This document shows positions 24,726 to 36,657 of a stretch of DNA of 64,000 bases, in pieces (the first letter of the stretch is position 1; the number at the start of each line of letters is the position of its first letter). A model generated the notes under the pieces. That model made no database searches. It had not been told where the DNA came from and saw only the letters and a program-made list of their open reading frames with translations. The position numbers and the translations under genes are program-made. This stretch comes from Loxodes magnus (taxonomy: Eukaryota; Ciliophora; Karyorelictea; Loxodida; Loxodidae), in the NCBI GenBank assembly GCA_946699065.1, contig CAMPDV010000503.1:79501-143500 (forward strand), in the 5' to 3' direction.

Positions 24726-27700
24726 ATGGCTGAATCTAACAGGTGCAGCTCATGCTTAGTTCATTTCGACTCCTCAATACGAATTCCCGTAACCCTTCCT
24801 TGTGGACATCAAGTATGCCAAATTTGTATTCTTGAAGAATACTTAAAAGAGGGATCTAATCAGTGCCCAAAAAGAAACTGTAGAAAAGTTTCATTCAATG
24901 ATCCAAAAAGTTTAATAAGCTAAAAGGGCTAATCAAGTGAAAGTAAATAAGAATATAAATAACTTCATCTTGAAGAAACTAAAATTGAACTATCTTATTA
25001 GCAGAAACCGAAACTAATAAAAGTCAAGATTTTAAGTAAAAATAAAGAAGATATAAATTTAACAGTAGAGGAAGGAGAAACAATTGAATAACTGAAATAA
25101 AAAGTAGAAAGACTAGAAGGAATTGACGCTGATTTTTATGAACTTTATAGAGGATAAGAAAAATTAGATAGTTAGCATAGAATAAATAAAATGGAGAATA
25201 AAGATGAAGTTTAACTAAACTTAAAGTTGAAGAAATGTAATTAATATAAATTTAAGGAAGTGAGAAAATAAGATTTAGAATGTAAAAAATAAAGATAGAA
25301 AGTAATTAATAAAAAATTAGTTTTCGAGATAATGAGAAAATAATATGGTAAATAATATAATAATAGAATGTAAATAATAATAAAAATTAGAAAGTATTAA
25401 ATAATCAAAATAGGAGAAAGTAAGAAAATTTAAAAAAGGCTAAAATGACTTCGAAAAAAGTTAGAAATAAATGTATAGGAGGTAAATTTTAAAAAAGTGT
25501 GTAATATATTTAGCAAAAGTTAGTAATACTTTAAAAACTAGAAAGTAATAAATAAAATTTAAGAATGTAATAAAATAAATAAGATTGTAAGAATACTAAG
25601 AAAGGGAGTAATAATTAAATATAGCATGTATATAATAAAAAAGATTGTAAAATAATTATGTTAAGTTGGTAATTTAACAAATCCAGAAAGTAAATTATTT
25701 AATATATAGCAAGTAAAAAAAACAAATAAAGGAGGTAAAAATTAAAATAAGAGGGTGATTCTATTTAAAATAGAATGTAAGATATTTTAAATATTTATAG
25801 ATGGTAAGAAAATTTAAATATTTATAGAATGTAAGATATTTTAAATATTTATAGTGAGTAAGATATTTTAAATATTTATAGATGGTAAGAAAATTTAAAT
25901 ATTTATAGAATGTAAGATATTTTAAATATTTATAGTGAGTAAGATATTTTAAATATTTATAGTGAGTAAGATATTTTAAAACTTTCTAGCTGGTAAGATA
26001 TTTTAAATATTTATAGAATGTAAGATATTTTAAATATTTATAGAATGTAAGATATTTTAAATATTTATAGAATGTAAGATATTTTAAATATTTATAGAAT
26101 GTAAGATATTTTAAATATTTATAGAATGTAAGATATTTTAAATATTTATAGAATGTAAGATATTTTAAATATTTATAGAATGTAAGATATTTTAAATATT
26201 TATAGAATGTAAGATATTTTAAATATTTATAGAATGTAAGATATTTTAAATATTTATAGAATGTAAGATATTTTAAATATTTATAGAATGTAAGATATTT
26301 TAAATATTTATAGAATGTAAGATATTTTAAATATTTATAGAATGTAAGATATTTTAAATATTTATAGAATGTAAGATATTTTAAATATTTATAGAATGTA
26401 AGATATTTTAAATATTTATAGAATGTAAGATATTTTAAATATTTATAGAATGTAAGATATTTTAAATATTTATAGAATGTAAGATATTTTAAATATTTAT
26501 AGAATGTAAGATATTTTAAATATTTATAGAATGTAAGATATTTTAAATATTTATAGAATGTAAGATATTTTAAATATTTATAGAATGTAAGATATTTTAA
26601 ATATTTATAGAATGTAAGATATTTTAAATATTTATAGAATGTAAGATATTTTAAATATTTATAGAATGTAAGATATTTTAAATATTTATAGGGAGTAAGA
26701 TATTTTAAATATTTATAGAATGTAAGATATTTTAAATATTTATAGAATGTAAGATATTTTAAATATTTATAGAATGTAAGATATTTTAAATATTTATAGA
26801 ATGTAAGATATTTTAAATATTTATAGAATGTAAGATATTTTAAATATTTATAGAATGTAAGATATTTTAAATATTTATAGAATGTAAGATATTTTAAATA
26901 TTTATAGAATGTAAGATATTTTAAATATTTATAGAATGTAAGATATTTTAAATATTTATAGAATGTAAGATATTTTAAATATTTATAGAATGTAAGATAT
27001 TTTAAATATTTATAGAATGTAAGATATTTTAAATATTTATAGAATGTAAGATATTTTAAATATTTATAGAATGTAAGATATTTTAAATATTTATAGAATG
27101 TAAGATATTTTAAATATTTATAGAATGTAAGATATTTTAAATATTTATAGAATGTAAGATATTTTAAATATTTATAGAATGTAAGATATTTTAAATATTT
27201 ATAGGGAGTAAGATATTTTAAATATTTATAGAATGTAAGATATTTTAAATATTTATAGAATGTAAGATATTTTAAATATTTATAGAATGTAAGATATTTT
27301 AAATATTTATAGAATGTAAGATATTTTAAATATTTATAGAATGTAAATATTTTTTATTGACAGTTTGTATTTAAAAACTATTATAGCTAGTATTTTTTAT
27401 TATTATAAGAGGGTATTAAATTACCTCAGCCGGTAAGAATCTACTTCAGGTACCTTTTTAATTTTTGATTGTAAGAAATAATCATAAGATGGTTTTGATT
27501 TTATTGAAGCTAGTATTTGCTTATATGAGCTTGTATTATTTAACCTAAGTTAGTAATAAAATGATATAGAATGTAATATTATTAATATTTATAGGGGGTA
27601 ATGATTGATTTGAAAAGAAAGTAATGTCTAATAAAATTGATTAAAGAATGTTATAGTAACGATTAATATTAGATTATTTATACTAGGTAGTTATTTTTCT

Positions 27701-27841
27701 ATTTTAGGATGTAAATAATTTAATGATAAGTAAGTTTTTCATTATAGAGGGTAATTTTTTATATAAGCGGAGATGGAAAAAACATTTAACAACTTTAAAT
27801 ATTTATCTTAAATTAATGCTTATCTATTAATTAAATTTTGA
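24726..27841 (+). CDS. RING / ubiquitin-like protein with single-codon exon array (gene 1)
   Basis: Exon 1 (24726-25236) encodes a RING finger at residues 7-56 (CSSCLVHF, LPCGHQVCQIC, CPKRNC) and a ubiquitin-like fold at about 95-170 (VKILSKNKEDINLTVEEGET, ADFYELYRGQEKLD, VQLNLKLKK). After base 1 of a codon the gene breaks into about 98 GT..AG introns, mostly 16-24 nt, around 3-nt exons plus a 27-nt and a 21-nt exon. Joined in phase 1 the exons read IFEIMRKQYEQRERVFKKYW, then TYFETREEYELNELMTE, a poly-Gln tract with two WK insertions, FSKAGTFLIFDY, and a final exon (27768-27841) with AEMEKTFNNFKYLSQINAYL before TGA. One spliced codon near the start (KK-TGA-KQ) must be Trp, or exon GAA (25257-25259) is skipped. 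The role is presumably ubiquitin or UBL conjugation. The intron between AAT and GTA near 27650-27690 is uncertain. Confidence 0.75.
25237..25776 (+). other. Heterogeneous micro-intron/single-codon block, gene 1, 5' part
   Basis: About 22 introns of different sequence, each starting GTAA, GTAT or GTGA and ending AG, mostly 16-21 nt. They alternate with exons GAA, AAT, AAA, a 27-nt exon (25321-25347), AAT, AAA, GAGAAA, GAG, TGT, TTA, AAA, AAT, ATT, GGA, CAT, ATT, TTG, AAA, CAA, GAG, AGG and AAT. One intron is about 62 nt. Every exon length is a multiple of three. Joined in phase 1 they contain no TGA after the first codon. Confidence 0.75.
25777..27339 (+). repeat. 58 introns of 24 nt in a perfect 27-nt period
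   Basis: The unit GTAAGATATTTTAAATATTTATAG plus 3 nt repeats with no length change for 1563 nt (58 x 27 - 3). The triplets between units are ATG, AAT, TGA, ATG, AAT, TGA, TGA, CTG, then AAT throughout except GGA at 26692-26694 and 27205-27207. Units 2 and 5 share a variant intron (GTAAGAAAATTT...) and the ATG-AAT-TGA triplet series is duplicated, showing multi-unit duplication at the 5' end. In phase 1 the AAT exons give T|AA = TAA = Gln, so each added unit adds one intron and one Gln. Confidence 0.95.
27340..27767 (+). other. Heterogeneous micro-intron/single-codon block, gene 1, 3' part
   Basis: After the homogeneous array the exons are AAT, TTT, CTA, AGG, CCG, a 21-nt exon, ATG, CTA, CTT, TTA, AAT, GGG, AAA, AAT, GTA, GAT, TAA and AGG, separated by introns of 14-26 nt of unrelated sequence and one longer gap of about 37 nt. 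In phase 1 they give FSKAGTFLIFDYATFKWEKC and then RLK, continuing without a break into the last exon. This part makes the coding reading of the whole array persuasive. Confidence 0.65.
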
Positions 27842-29274
27842 TTTAGATACTTTAGCTATTTTAAAGTTACTAAACATATTAGCATTATATTTTAAGATCT
27901 TTGTTAACTTTGTTGCTTTTTTCACTTTATTGATGAAAAATTGATTGCTATTAAGGAGATGTTGGAATTAGTAATTAAGGTAATATTTTGATAATAGGTA
28001 TAGTTTTTTAGCTGATGTATTAGATTTGTTGATAGTAGTTGTTTGATTTTGAAATAATGTCTAGGTGTTAATTTGATATCCTTTCTATTAATGTTTAAAA
28101 TAGGTTTAGTAATTTTGAAAGATAATATGTAATGATCTAATATAGTCTCTACAAAATGTGTGTTTATGAATTATAAAATAGTTAGTTTAAATAATAGTAA
28201 ATAAGGATGTAGTTAGTTAGTTTGATTTAGTTATGGTTGTGTAATAAAGTGTTAAAGTGTTACTGAGATATTGTTGCTGGTATTTTAAAAATTTGTAATA
28301 GATAAGTATTTAATTTATAATCTATGTAATAATATGATTAAAGCAGATGTAAGAATTTAGCTTATATAATGATTGTTATTATAAACTACTACTTGAATAT
28401 GATTAATTTGAATTACTAATATTATAACACACAGTCTATACTTTATAACCCTATTTTATATTCTAATTAATATATTAACTACTTATTTTTACCTATTTAT
28501 TAATATCCTCTATCTATATCTTCTATTTTATTTAATCTACTAATATTATTAGTAAGATTTCTCTAGTTTAATACTATTAAGATGTAGTGTACTCTTAAAC
28601 TACTTTATTTACATATTTTATTATTAACTTCTAATTTATGTCTATAATCAGAGTTATTTATTTCTATTATCATTTCAAATCTTAAGTACACTCTAAAATT
28701 ATATTATATACTAAATTATTACTAGACATCAATCAAATCAGTTACCAACAAGTGTAATTGATAAGGACAACTAGAAAATGGTATTTTGATTTTAAAAGTA
28801 TAATATAGCATAATATAAAAGTAAACATTATAAACAATATAAATAACTAATAATCTAGCTAACCCTTTATAAATATAATAACAAAACATATCCTTAATTC
28901 AATTCAAAACACTATCATTTCCTTAATATATCCTAACAACATTATCACTCAAAAACTATCTAATACACTCAATTTTATATTACTATTCAATTCATCAAAA
29001 TCTTATTTTTCAAACTCAACTAGTCAGTCATAGATCAAAGCTATTATCAACCTAAACATTATTTATATTATCCAATAAACCTCTTATCAACCAAAAGGCT
29101 AACTATTTTAACTATCAATTACGAAAAAGATATATATATCAAAAATAACAAAAATCAAACCCTAAAATCCCAAGTTTCGGATTTAAACGAAAAATTATAA
29201 CATTTTTATAAATCGTTATGAAGATAAAGTAAGAAAATAAGTAATTAAAAAAGTAAATCAACTAAAAATCGGAA
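27842..29274. other. Intergenic, no gene recognised
   Basis: The first 400 bases are unusually G/T-rich on the plus strand and contain some further GT..AG-like spacing, but no phase could be followed. The rest is AT-rich. If TGA 27839 were read as Trp the frame of gene 1 could continue into this stretch. Confidence 0.4.
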
Positions 29275-29791
29275 ATGCAAAATGTAAACTTCCAACTAAA
29301 GTAAATAGAAGATAGACTAAATAATTAAATTATATTAACAATTAATAATCTAGAAAAATTAAAGCAATGTAAATCCTATGGATATTGAGAAAAATCTAAA
29401 ATAAGTTAAATTACTTAGCAGATAAGAATATTATGATGATGATTCTACAATAAAAAAGAATATCTAATAAGGATATGCTAACAGTTTAAAATTAAGTAAA
29501 TACTATAAGTAAAAAAATTTGAAGAAAACTGAGTTAAAATATTATACACAAGATGATTAAACTTTTTTATGATAAAACTATCAAGGAATGGAATTAATGA
29601 ATCAATAATGGAAATGAGCAATAAAATAATGAGGATAATATTTAAATGAGCTATAGAACGTATAGGATTAGAAGATGAAAAAAGGAATGATCTTCAAGAT
29701 GAAAATTGAACCGAAGAAAAAAGAAGAACAAGAAATCTACGAGCGAATTCGCAAGAAGTAGCAGAACTTTTATAAGAGCGAGTACAAGTGA
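29275..29791 (+). CDS. Small unknown Lys/Gln/Trp-rich protein
   Basis: ATG at 29275 gives MQNVNFQLKQIEDRLNNQII and continues to about 29380. There a neighbouring frame (ATG at 29378, MDIEKNLKQVKLLSRQEYYD) takes over and runs 137 codons to TGA at 29789, so one indel probably splits a single gene. The body includes NSLKLSKYYKQKNLKKTELK, QNYQGMELMNQQWKWAIKQ and a basic tail PKKKEEQEIYERIRKKQQNF. Internal TGA codons fit Trp. Another frame over 29608-29830 also reads as protein (ANSQEVAELLQERVQ), so the assignment is not unique. No family was recognised. Confidence 0.45.
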
Positions 29792-31370
29792 ACTTAAAGA
29801 GGTTAACCTTAGAAGCGTAGTGCCACTATTATTTATCTTTTGTTATTATTTATATTAAAAAAATATTTAGAATTAAAAAATATAGATAAATTTTCGTATA
29901 ATTATAATATATAAAAAGCGATAATTTACTTAGCCTCAAGTTATTTAAAAAATAATATTTAGCAATAAATAATATTTGAATATTATTAAAATAAAATTAA
30001 AATAAAAAATTAATATCAGAAATTATTTTATCAAAAATTATTATAAAAAAGCAAAAAAGATATAGATAAACAGAAAACAAAAATATATCAAGTTTTTAAT
30101 TAAGAGCAAACTAAAAAAACATAAGTCTTAAAGAAATTTCTCTTTATTGTGACTTAGTTTAATAAAGTAAATGATAAATAAAATTAGAAATTTATAAGAT
30201 TTTTTATCTCCTTATAACCTAAATTGGTTTAATTATTAAACATAAAATGTTTCTTGTTTTTTATGATTTGCTAAGATATATTTATGATTTAATGTCTATA
30301 ATTTTAATTTTTCTTATTTTTTTTGAACCAAAATTTTTAATATGCTATTTTTATTTTATTTAGCTATAAATTATATATAATTTATAGATTTATTTGTAAT
30401 CATGATTTTAGTTCTCTTTCTTTGTAATAATTTTAAAGCTAATTATAATTCTACTTACTTAAAAATATTTAAAACTAAAATAATTTTAAGTCTAATGTTT
30501 CACATTATACAGTTTATTTGATTAATTATATAAAATCATATTAAATGCTATACTAATATCTTAATTAGAATAAATAGAATTTATTAAAAATAATTAAATA
30601 AATTTAAATAACAAAATACAGTTATAAGTTAATTAGTTTCAAACACAAAAAAATAAGAATAAAAAATAAAGAAAGTAATAAATTATATTATAATTAATTT
30701 ATTATTTACTAACTAAAAGAACTTAATAAAATAGATAATTATATTTTAACTATTAACTTAGTTACTTTAACATTATTTATTTTAAATTTACTTTATTATA
30801 ATAGTAAAGGTGTTTAAATATAATTATAATTACTATGTAATTAACATTATTTAAATTGTTAACTATATAAAAAAATAAATAACTAAATTTAAAAAGCAAT
30901 TATGTTGTTATAATTTCTAAGGCTTTTTGTAAATTAATAGCAAATTTAATATGAAGTACTTGCTAAATCAAATTATATTACATAGCATTATCAATTTATT
31001 TTTAATATATAATTAAAATAAAAGAAAATTATAATTATAATATATAATTTTAATTTATTTTATAAAATCTTTCAAAATACATTTTAAGAAAGTCAAATAA
31101 AGTTCTATATTTTATTTTTTTCTTATCCTTTAAAATATTTTTTAATTCTACTATATAAAATAATAATATAATATTAATATTTTATTTTAAATTTAACCAT
31201 TTTTGGTATTTAATAAATATTTTTAAATACTTTATTAAGTTATAAGCATTTTATAAAATTGTTATTTCGTAAGATATTCTTGTATTTAACATTTTACTAA
31301 TTATTATATAAGGTATATTTTAGTTTTATTTTAAAAATAATAATTAAATAAATAATAAATAAATTTGATT
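29792..31370. other. AT-rich intergenic stretch, no gene recognised
   Basis: More than 85% A+T by eye, with many homopolymer runs and no conserved motif. Confidence 0.5.
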
Positions 31371-31860
31371 ATAGAGCGCGTAGCACTCTCGTTGGTGCGC
31401 AGCTCTTTAAAAAAAATGTTTCATACTAACAAGAATGTTTGTTACTGATAAAATTATCAGATACTGATAAACCTTGTTCAATACTGGTATAATTATTCAG
31501 TACTGATAAAAATGTTCAATACTGATATAATTTTAGAATACTCGTAATCTTTAATACTTGCTGGAGGTCCAAGGACATGGCAGGATTGTGTCTCATTGCA
31601 TCACCAAAGCAGAGGACGACATGTGTCAATTATGGGTACTTAAATTCCCCACCTCTGATGAAGCTCACAATATTATTTCTTTTTGTTCCAGAATTAAAAA
31701 TAAACGAAGCCAAGCCAAGTCAGTGTCGAAGGTCTAAGAATCTTATGTCTCGAGGTCAAACCAAAGCAGAGGAAGACATAAAGTCGATTATGGGTACTTA
31801 ACTTCCCCAACCTCTGATAAAGATGACCTTGTTGTTCGCCTTCGAACAACTATGGCGTTT
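31371..31860 (-). repeat. GTGCGCAGCT-family end followed by two internal tandem repeats
   Basis: Opens with AGAGCGCGTAGCACTCTCGT and TGGTGCGCAGCT like the copies at 4119 and 14157. Positions about 31440-31540 carry repeats of a TACTGATAAAA/TATTCAGTACTG motif. Positions about 31565-31680 and 31725-31820 are two diverged copies of a GC-richer unit sharing CCAAAGCAGAGGA, TTATGGGTACTTAA and CCCACCTCTGAT. An ATG frame over this unit (31577-31801) lacks TAA/TAG but is probably just the repeat. Confidence 0.55.
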
Positions 31861-32089
31861 TAAAAAATATATATATTAATAAATATTAAATACCTAGTTT
31901 ATTATTAAGATAGAAAAACTAGTAAATAAAAAACTTAGTAAGTTTTCTTAAATTAATCTTTTATTTATTTCATGCTTATTATTTTTATTTATAAGAACTT
32001 AACTTTGAGAAATAACTGAAGTTTAGTTTATGGAATTTGATTTAAATATACATGATGATAATTAAGTAAAAATTATTAAGAAAATAAAA

Positions 32090-32640
32090 TCATACTTCTG
32101 CTAGAAATTTATGCACGAAATTATTTAGAAAATTAAAAAGATAAATATGGCTCTATCACTTAGATTTAAATGTTAATATCTTTGTCTACCCTCTAAAAAG
32201 ATATATATATTAAATAAATCTAATTCCTTAATATTTTATAAGAATCATCAAATATTAATTTTACATTAATCATTAAAATAACTGTTCGCCTTCCAGCTTA
32301 ATATTAAATACCAATCCAAACATTAAAATTAACTTAGATTTAAAGCAATAATTTAATCATTTAAGTTACGTTATATAAAAAATTTGTATTTAAAATAAAT
32401 TATTATTTTGGAACTTTCTAAATATAACTATTTCATTAAAAATAAAATATAAATTTTATAAATATCTTTTTAATTAATTAGCTAGACATTAAATATTTAA
32501 TTTTTTATTTTGATTATAATTGAATTATTGTAGAAAAATTTATGGCTTTTTAAAAAAATTATAATAATAATAATTTATTAAAATGAATTCACCTTTATTT
32601 GTTTTTCACGTATTAAAAAAAATAAAAAAAATGGAATAAT
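32090..32640. repeat. Direct repeat with 2395-2980 (copy B)
   Basis: Same block order as copy A, including ATGGCTCTATCACTTAGATT and CCTTTATTTG...TTTTTCACGTATTA at its right end. A short frame starting at 32632 (MEQQVRLSKNQIRKTRKQAK, 38 codons) begins at the right edge and is cut short by TGA; it may be a truncated element gene. Confidence 0.65.
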
Positions 32641-33424
32641 AGGTTCGTCTTTCAAAAAACTAAATTAGGAAAACAAGAAAGCAAGCGAAGAAAGAGGAAC
32701 TAAAAAATTAAAGACAATAATAAGAATCTAGCTCTTCATCTGAAGGAAAATAATGATAGGTCCAGCTGTTTCAGTTAATCCACAAATTTAGAATAACGAC
32801 TTTCTTCAAGATTAAACATATTAAAAAAAATATTTCGTCCCAGAAATGTTTATCAAACAAAAGTTTTCAAAAAAATTCCTTAAAAAAAATTAAAAGGTTT
32901 TTAAAATTAATTTCCAAATTTTATTTTAAAAACCATTTTTGATTGCTATTTTCAAAATTATTTTAGAAACACTTTTCAAATAAATTTTAAAAACTTTAAA
33001 AAAAAAACTTCTTTCAAAATTTTTATTCCAATTTTAAAATTATTTATTCTGAAATAAAAAAATTTATTCCTATTTAGAATTTTTATCCCGAAATAATTAA
33101 ATTTATTCCGTCCCAGAAATCTTTGGCAGTATAAAACGCTGAGCAAAAGACAATTTTTTCATTTTCATGAAATTCATGCTCTAAACCTTAAAGATAAATA
33201 AAACTTATTATTAGAAAAATTAATTTTCCAATAGGAAACAAAATATTTAACATAAAATTTAAAATTTTATAGTTATAATAAATAAATAATTAATAATAAA
33301 TAATAAATAATAAATAATAATAAATATTAAATATCAATCATAAAAAATAAATTATAAAAAATAAAATTATAAAAAACAAAATTTAAAATAAAATAAATAC
33401 TTAATTAAATTTTTTAATAAAAAA

Positions 33425-33710
33425 AAAACTTTGATTAAAGTGCGAGTACCTCAATGGTGCGCAGCACTATAAGAAGTCAATTTTAAAGTCTTTAAATCCT
33501 ACTATTTCCTTTGCATTTTCTCTTCTAATTGGTCCAAGGTTGCGGTTCTAATTCTCCAAAGCACAGAACCCCAACAGGCGATTACAGGTAAATTTCCAAC
33601 CCATGATGAAGAGATAGTTTGGTCTAACACTTAGAAGGTTTGCTTCTAAGTCAGTTCATCTTTGGGGAATTCTTCTCGTATCCTTTAGAGGCAAGGTCCA
33701 CCCTATTTAA
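33425..33710 (-). repeat. Degenerate GTGCGCAGCT-family element
   Basis: Begins AGTGCGAGTACCTCAATGGT and GCGCAGCACT, then carries GC-richer DNA with an internal inverted segment around TTCTAAGTCAG / CTTAGAAGGTTTGC (about 33630-33650). Beyond the first 35 bases it is not obviously homologous to the 11186/14157 copies. No reading frame. Confidence 0.45.
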
Positions 33711-34079
33711 ATTAAATTATTTAATAATCTAAATTATAAACTAACTTTAACCTTATAAATAATATTTTAACTACTCCACAAAAAAAAAGAAAATTTTTTC
33801 TCAACTTGAAATTTTTACAAAATCTAAAAATAAAGCTATAAAATTTTATAGAATAAAATTAAACTTAAACTTATTATACATCTTCTTTTACTAAAATTAT
33901 ATTTTAAATATTTATAAACATTACCACTTTAAATCAACATACCTCACTAATTTCTATAACCTATATTACTCAACCTTTTTCTTAAACCAAGAATATTTAA
34001 AATATACAAATTTTAAATAAATAAATAAAAAACAAACACTTCATATAACTAAAAACATTATTAACATTAAACATTCATT

Positions 34080-36410
34080 TAAATGCATTACCAATATAAT
34101 AGCACCACCATATTAAGTGGTACTTGTACCTTTACTACCAAAAACGAGTTCTTTACTATAAAGCTAACTTATTTGTTCTTAGTTTGTATGCAAGCTGCAC
34201 TAATCGCGCTGTTATCTGAACAATATAGGTTTTCTATTAGAATAGTGTTGAGAGAGTCTAAATAGATCCCAGCAGATATTTAATTTACTTTATTGCTTTA
34301 AATTGTGGTATTACCAAAGATAATATTTGAGGCTTTATCACTAAAAACGCAACAAATGTACAAGTATTTCCAGAGTAAATTTAAAGCTCGTCCTCTATCA
34401 AATTGATTGAATCCGTTTTCAGAAACCACCTCCCCTATTGTTAAGGATTTAGCAGCGATATAAAAAGATTACGGGAGTAACTTTTCTTTGACTAAATGAA
34501 ATATCCATTACATATACAATACTTCCTAAATCCTGTGAAGAGACTATAATATTATTCTAAGATTCGCTGTTCATAATGTATAAGAAAGTGAAGCCCTGTA
34601 TTCCTTCTACATTTATCAGATAAACTCTTTACTGAAACTATTTTTTTATTACCTTTAAAGGTTACTTTATCAAAGATTAGAACACCTTTATAGCCAGATT
34701 GAGTAAATACTAACTATAGTTAATATAGCTAATTATCGTATTTTTAAGGATCACCTTTGAAATTTAATTAGCTATTTCTTTAGATTTGGTCGATTTACTA
34801 TCTGAAGTCGCTTAATTGTAATCCGTTATAATATGTTAGTCAACTTCAAGAAACTGCTATAAGAGTCATTGAAGATGCAGCTATTTATTACCAGGTAAGT
34901 CAACTAGATATTGTTATCCATGATAGATAAGAAGATTAGCCTTCCTTTAATTAACCAGTTCAAGTTGAAAAAAGAATTGACCATTTAAATATTTTTATTA
35001 GTTTGAGTTTAATTTAGAGTCAGTAAAGAGAGAATGCCAGCTTCTGATGCTTAATATTTAACTAGGGTTGGCAATGATATAGAAGGTATCTATAAGTACA
35101 TTGTCATTAGTTGCAAATATTATAGCTTAATATTCATCTGTATTACTAGAAAAAATAGAATTGAAAATACTGAGAGAAATGCAAAAGTCTAGTTAAATAA
35201 TTGACCTTAGCCAATGCTTGAATGTCAGAGAATATCGTAATTTATATGATAACGCTTTTAAAATATTGGAGATATAGTAACGAAGCATTATTCTGATAAC
35301 CATTTATATAATTTTGGGAGAATTAGCTTTCCTTTATATATAGTAGTATGCTAGGAGTTGATTATCAAAAGGAGAACACATTTTGGGAATTTTATTACTA
35401 TTAAGGCTAATTATTATCAAAGTATCAAAGTCTTGAGAGGTAAAGACATACAATCATATAACTCCTAAGAAAATCTTGTTATCGCCATAGAGAGAAGTTC
35501 AGTTACAAGTCTATTTCCAACACTAGATTCTAGATATCTCTGATTTAAAAAGAAGAAAGCTCGTTTTCTGAGAGATGGTATAGGAAATATTAATTACCAT
35601 CTGGCTAGTAGTTTAATGAGACTCCAAAATACTTTGCAAAATTTTAAGTTTCGAAGTAAGAATTACCCTTGGATTTTACCTGAAGTAGAGATATTTACAA
35701 GTAGTTTTCAATGCTGATAACTGTGGAGCATAAGTTGGAAATAAAGTTAGCAATCTGAATGAGTAACTTTTTATCTAAGTTAAATTTAGATCAGGAATCA
35801 TCTTTCCACTTACCTCCTTATTGATTATTTGACTATTATGAAAATCCGAACAGAAGAATGTAATTAATGTTAAGGATTTAATTCGTTTACTACATGAAGC
35901 AAGTGTTTTCCTCGAAGGTCGAATTCTTTATATTAACATTTGGAATAATAGAGTCTGAACTAGTTTATAAGGAAATAATGTATCTTGAGCTCTGATCTTC
36001 GTATCCACCGAAATTATTAGTAAATGAACAATTCTCGACATTTACAGTCAGATCTAAAATTTGTTTTGTAAGAACGTACTAATAAATATAATCTCCCCGT
36101 TCCATGCCAAGTTACTACTAGTGATACAATCCTTGAAAAATATTCTAGTTACATAATATAAATAAATAAAAGCTTGATAACTACAACATTAATCATTTTA
36201 GAAGCAATTTACGATCTTATTTTTATCAAAAGTTACTTAGGAGATAGTAATATCATTAGCAAAATAAGTGAAAAGAAAGCCATTTTAAGATAGTAGAAGG
36301 CTCTAATTCTTTTAGGTATTAAGGTTGTAATCTTATGATTTGCGTTATAAATCATGAAAAAAGTTAAGATCAGTTACTGTTCCTTAGTATCAATAAAAGG
36401 TTTATATTTT
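34080..36410 (-). CDS. Right-handed beta-helix (surface/secreted type) protein
   Basis: Minus-strand reading gives strand-and-turn repeats rich in Asn and Ser, typical of parallel beta-helix proteins: VNVENCSFTNNFGGYEDQSS, PNVNIKNSTFEENTCFM (about 35850-36030), then NYQPDGNQYFLYHLSENE (about 35570) and, near the 3' end, NIIFGNTTIQSN, GIYLDSLNTILIENLYCSDN (34150-34300). The frame changes several times and TGA codons occur at Trp-compatible places (DDS-W-SKF). The 5' end is uncertain: one frame has ATG at about 36282 followed by a hydrophobic MAFFSLILLMILL segment, while the better frame continues further upstream. It is divergent from the second RING-UBL gene, about 250-370 bp away. Confidence 0.5.
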
Positions 36411-36657
36411 TTTACTTCTTAATATAGTTTGCAGTTAAAAGCACATTAAATTTTTTTTATTTGTTTTAAATTAAATTTCATATTTTATTAAATTTAATTT
36501 TAAAATTATATCTATTTAATATAATTCTATAAAAATAATTAAATTATATTATTTTCTTTATATACATGTTTTCTTTTATTTTATTACTATTATTATTATT
36601 TAACGTATATATACGTGGATTTTGTTTAAAAGGAAAAGTTTTTAAAAAAAATTAATA

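Noticed and set aside
25777-27339. CRISPR-like or simple satellite interpretation of the 27-bp repeat
   Set aside because: Spacers are only 3 nt, repeats begin GTAAG and end TAG, and the flanking heterogeneous units keep only the GT..AG grammar and triplet exons. This fits introns and not a CRISPR array or neutral satellite.
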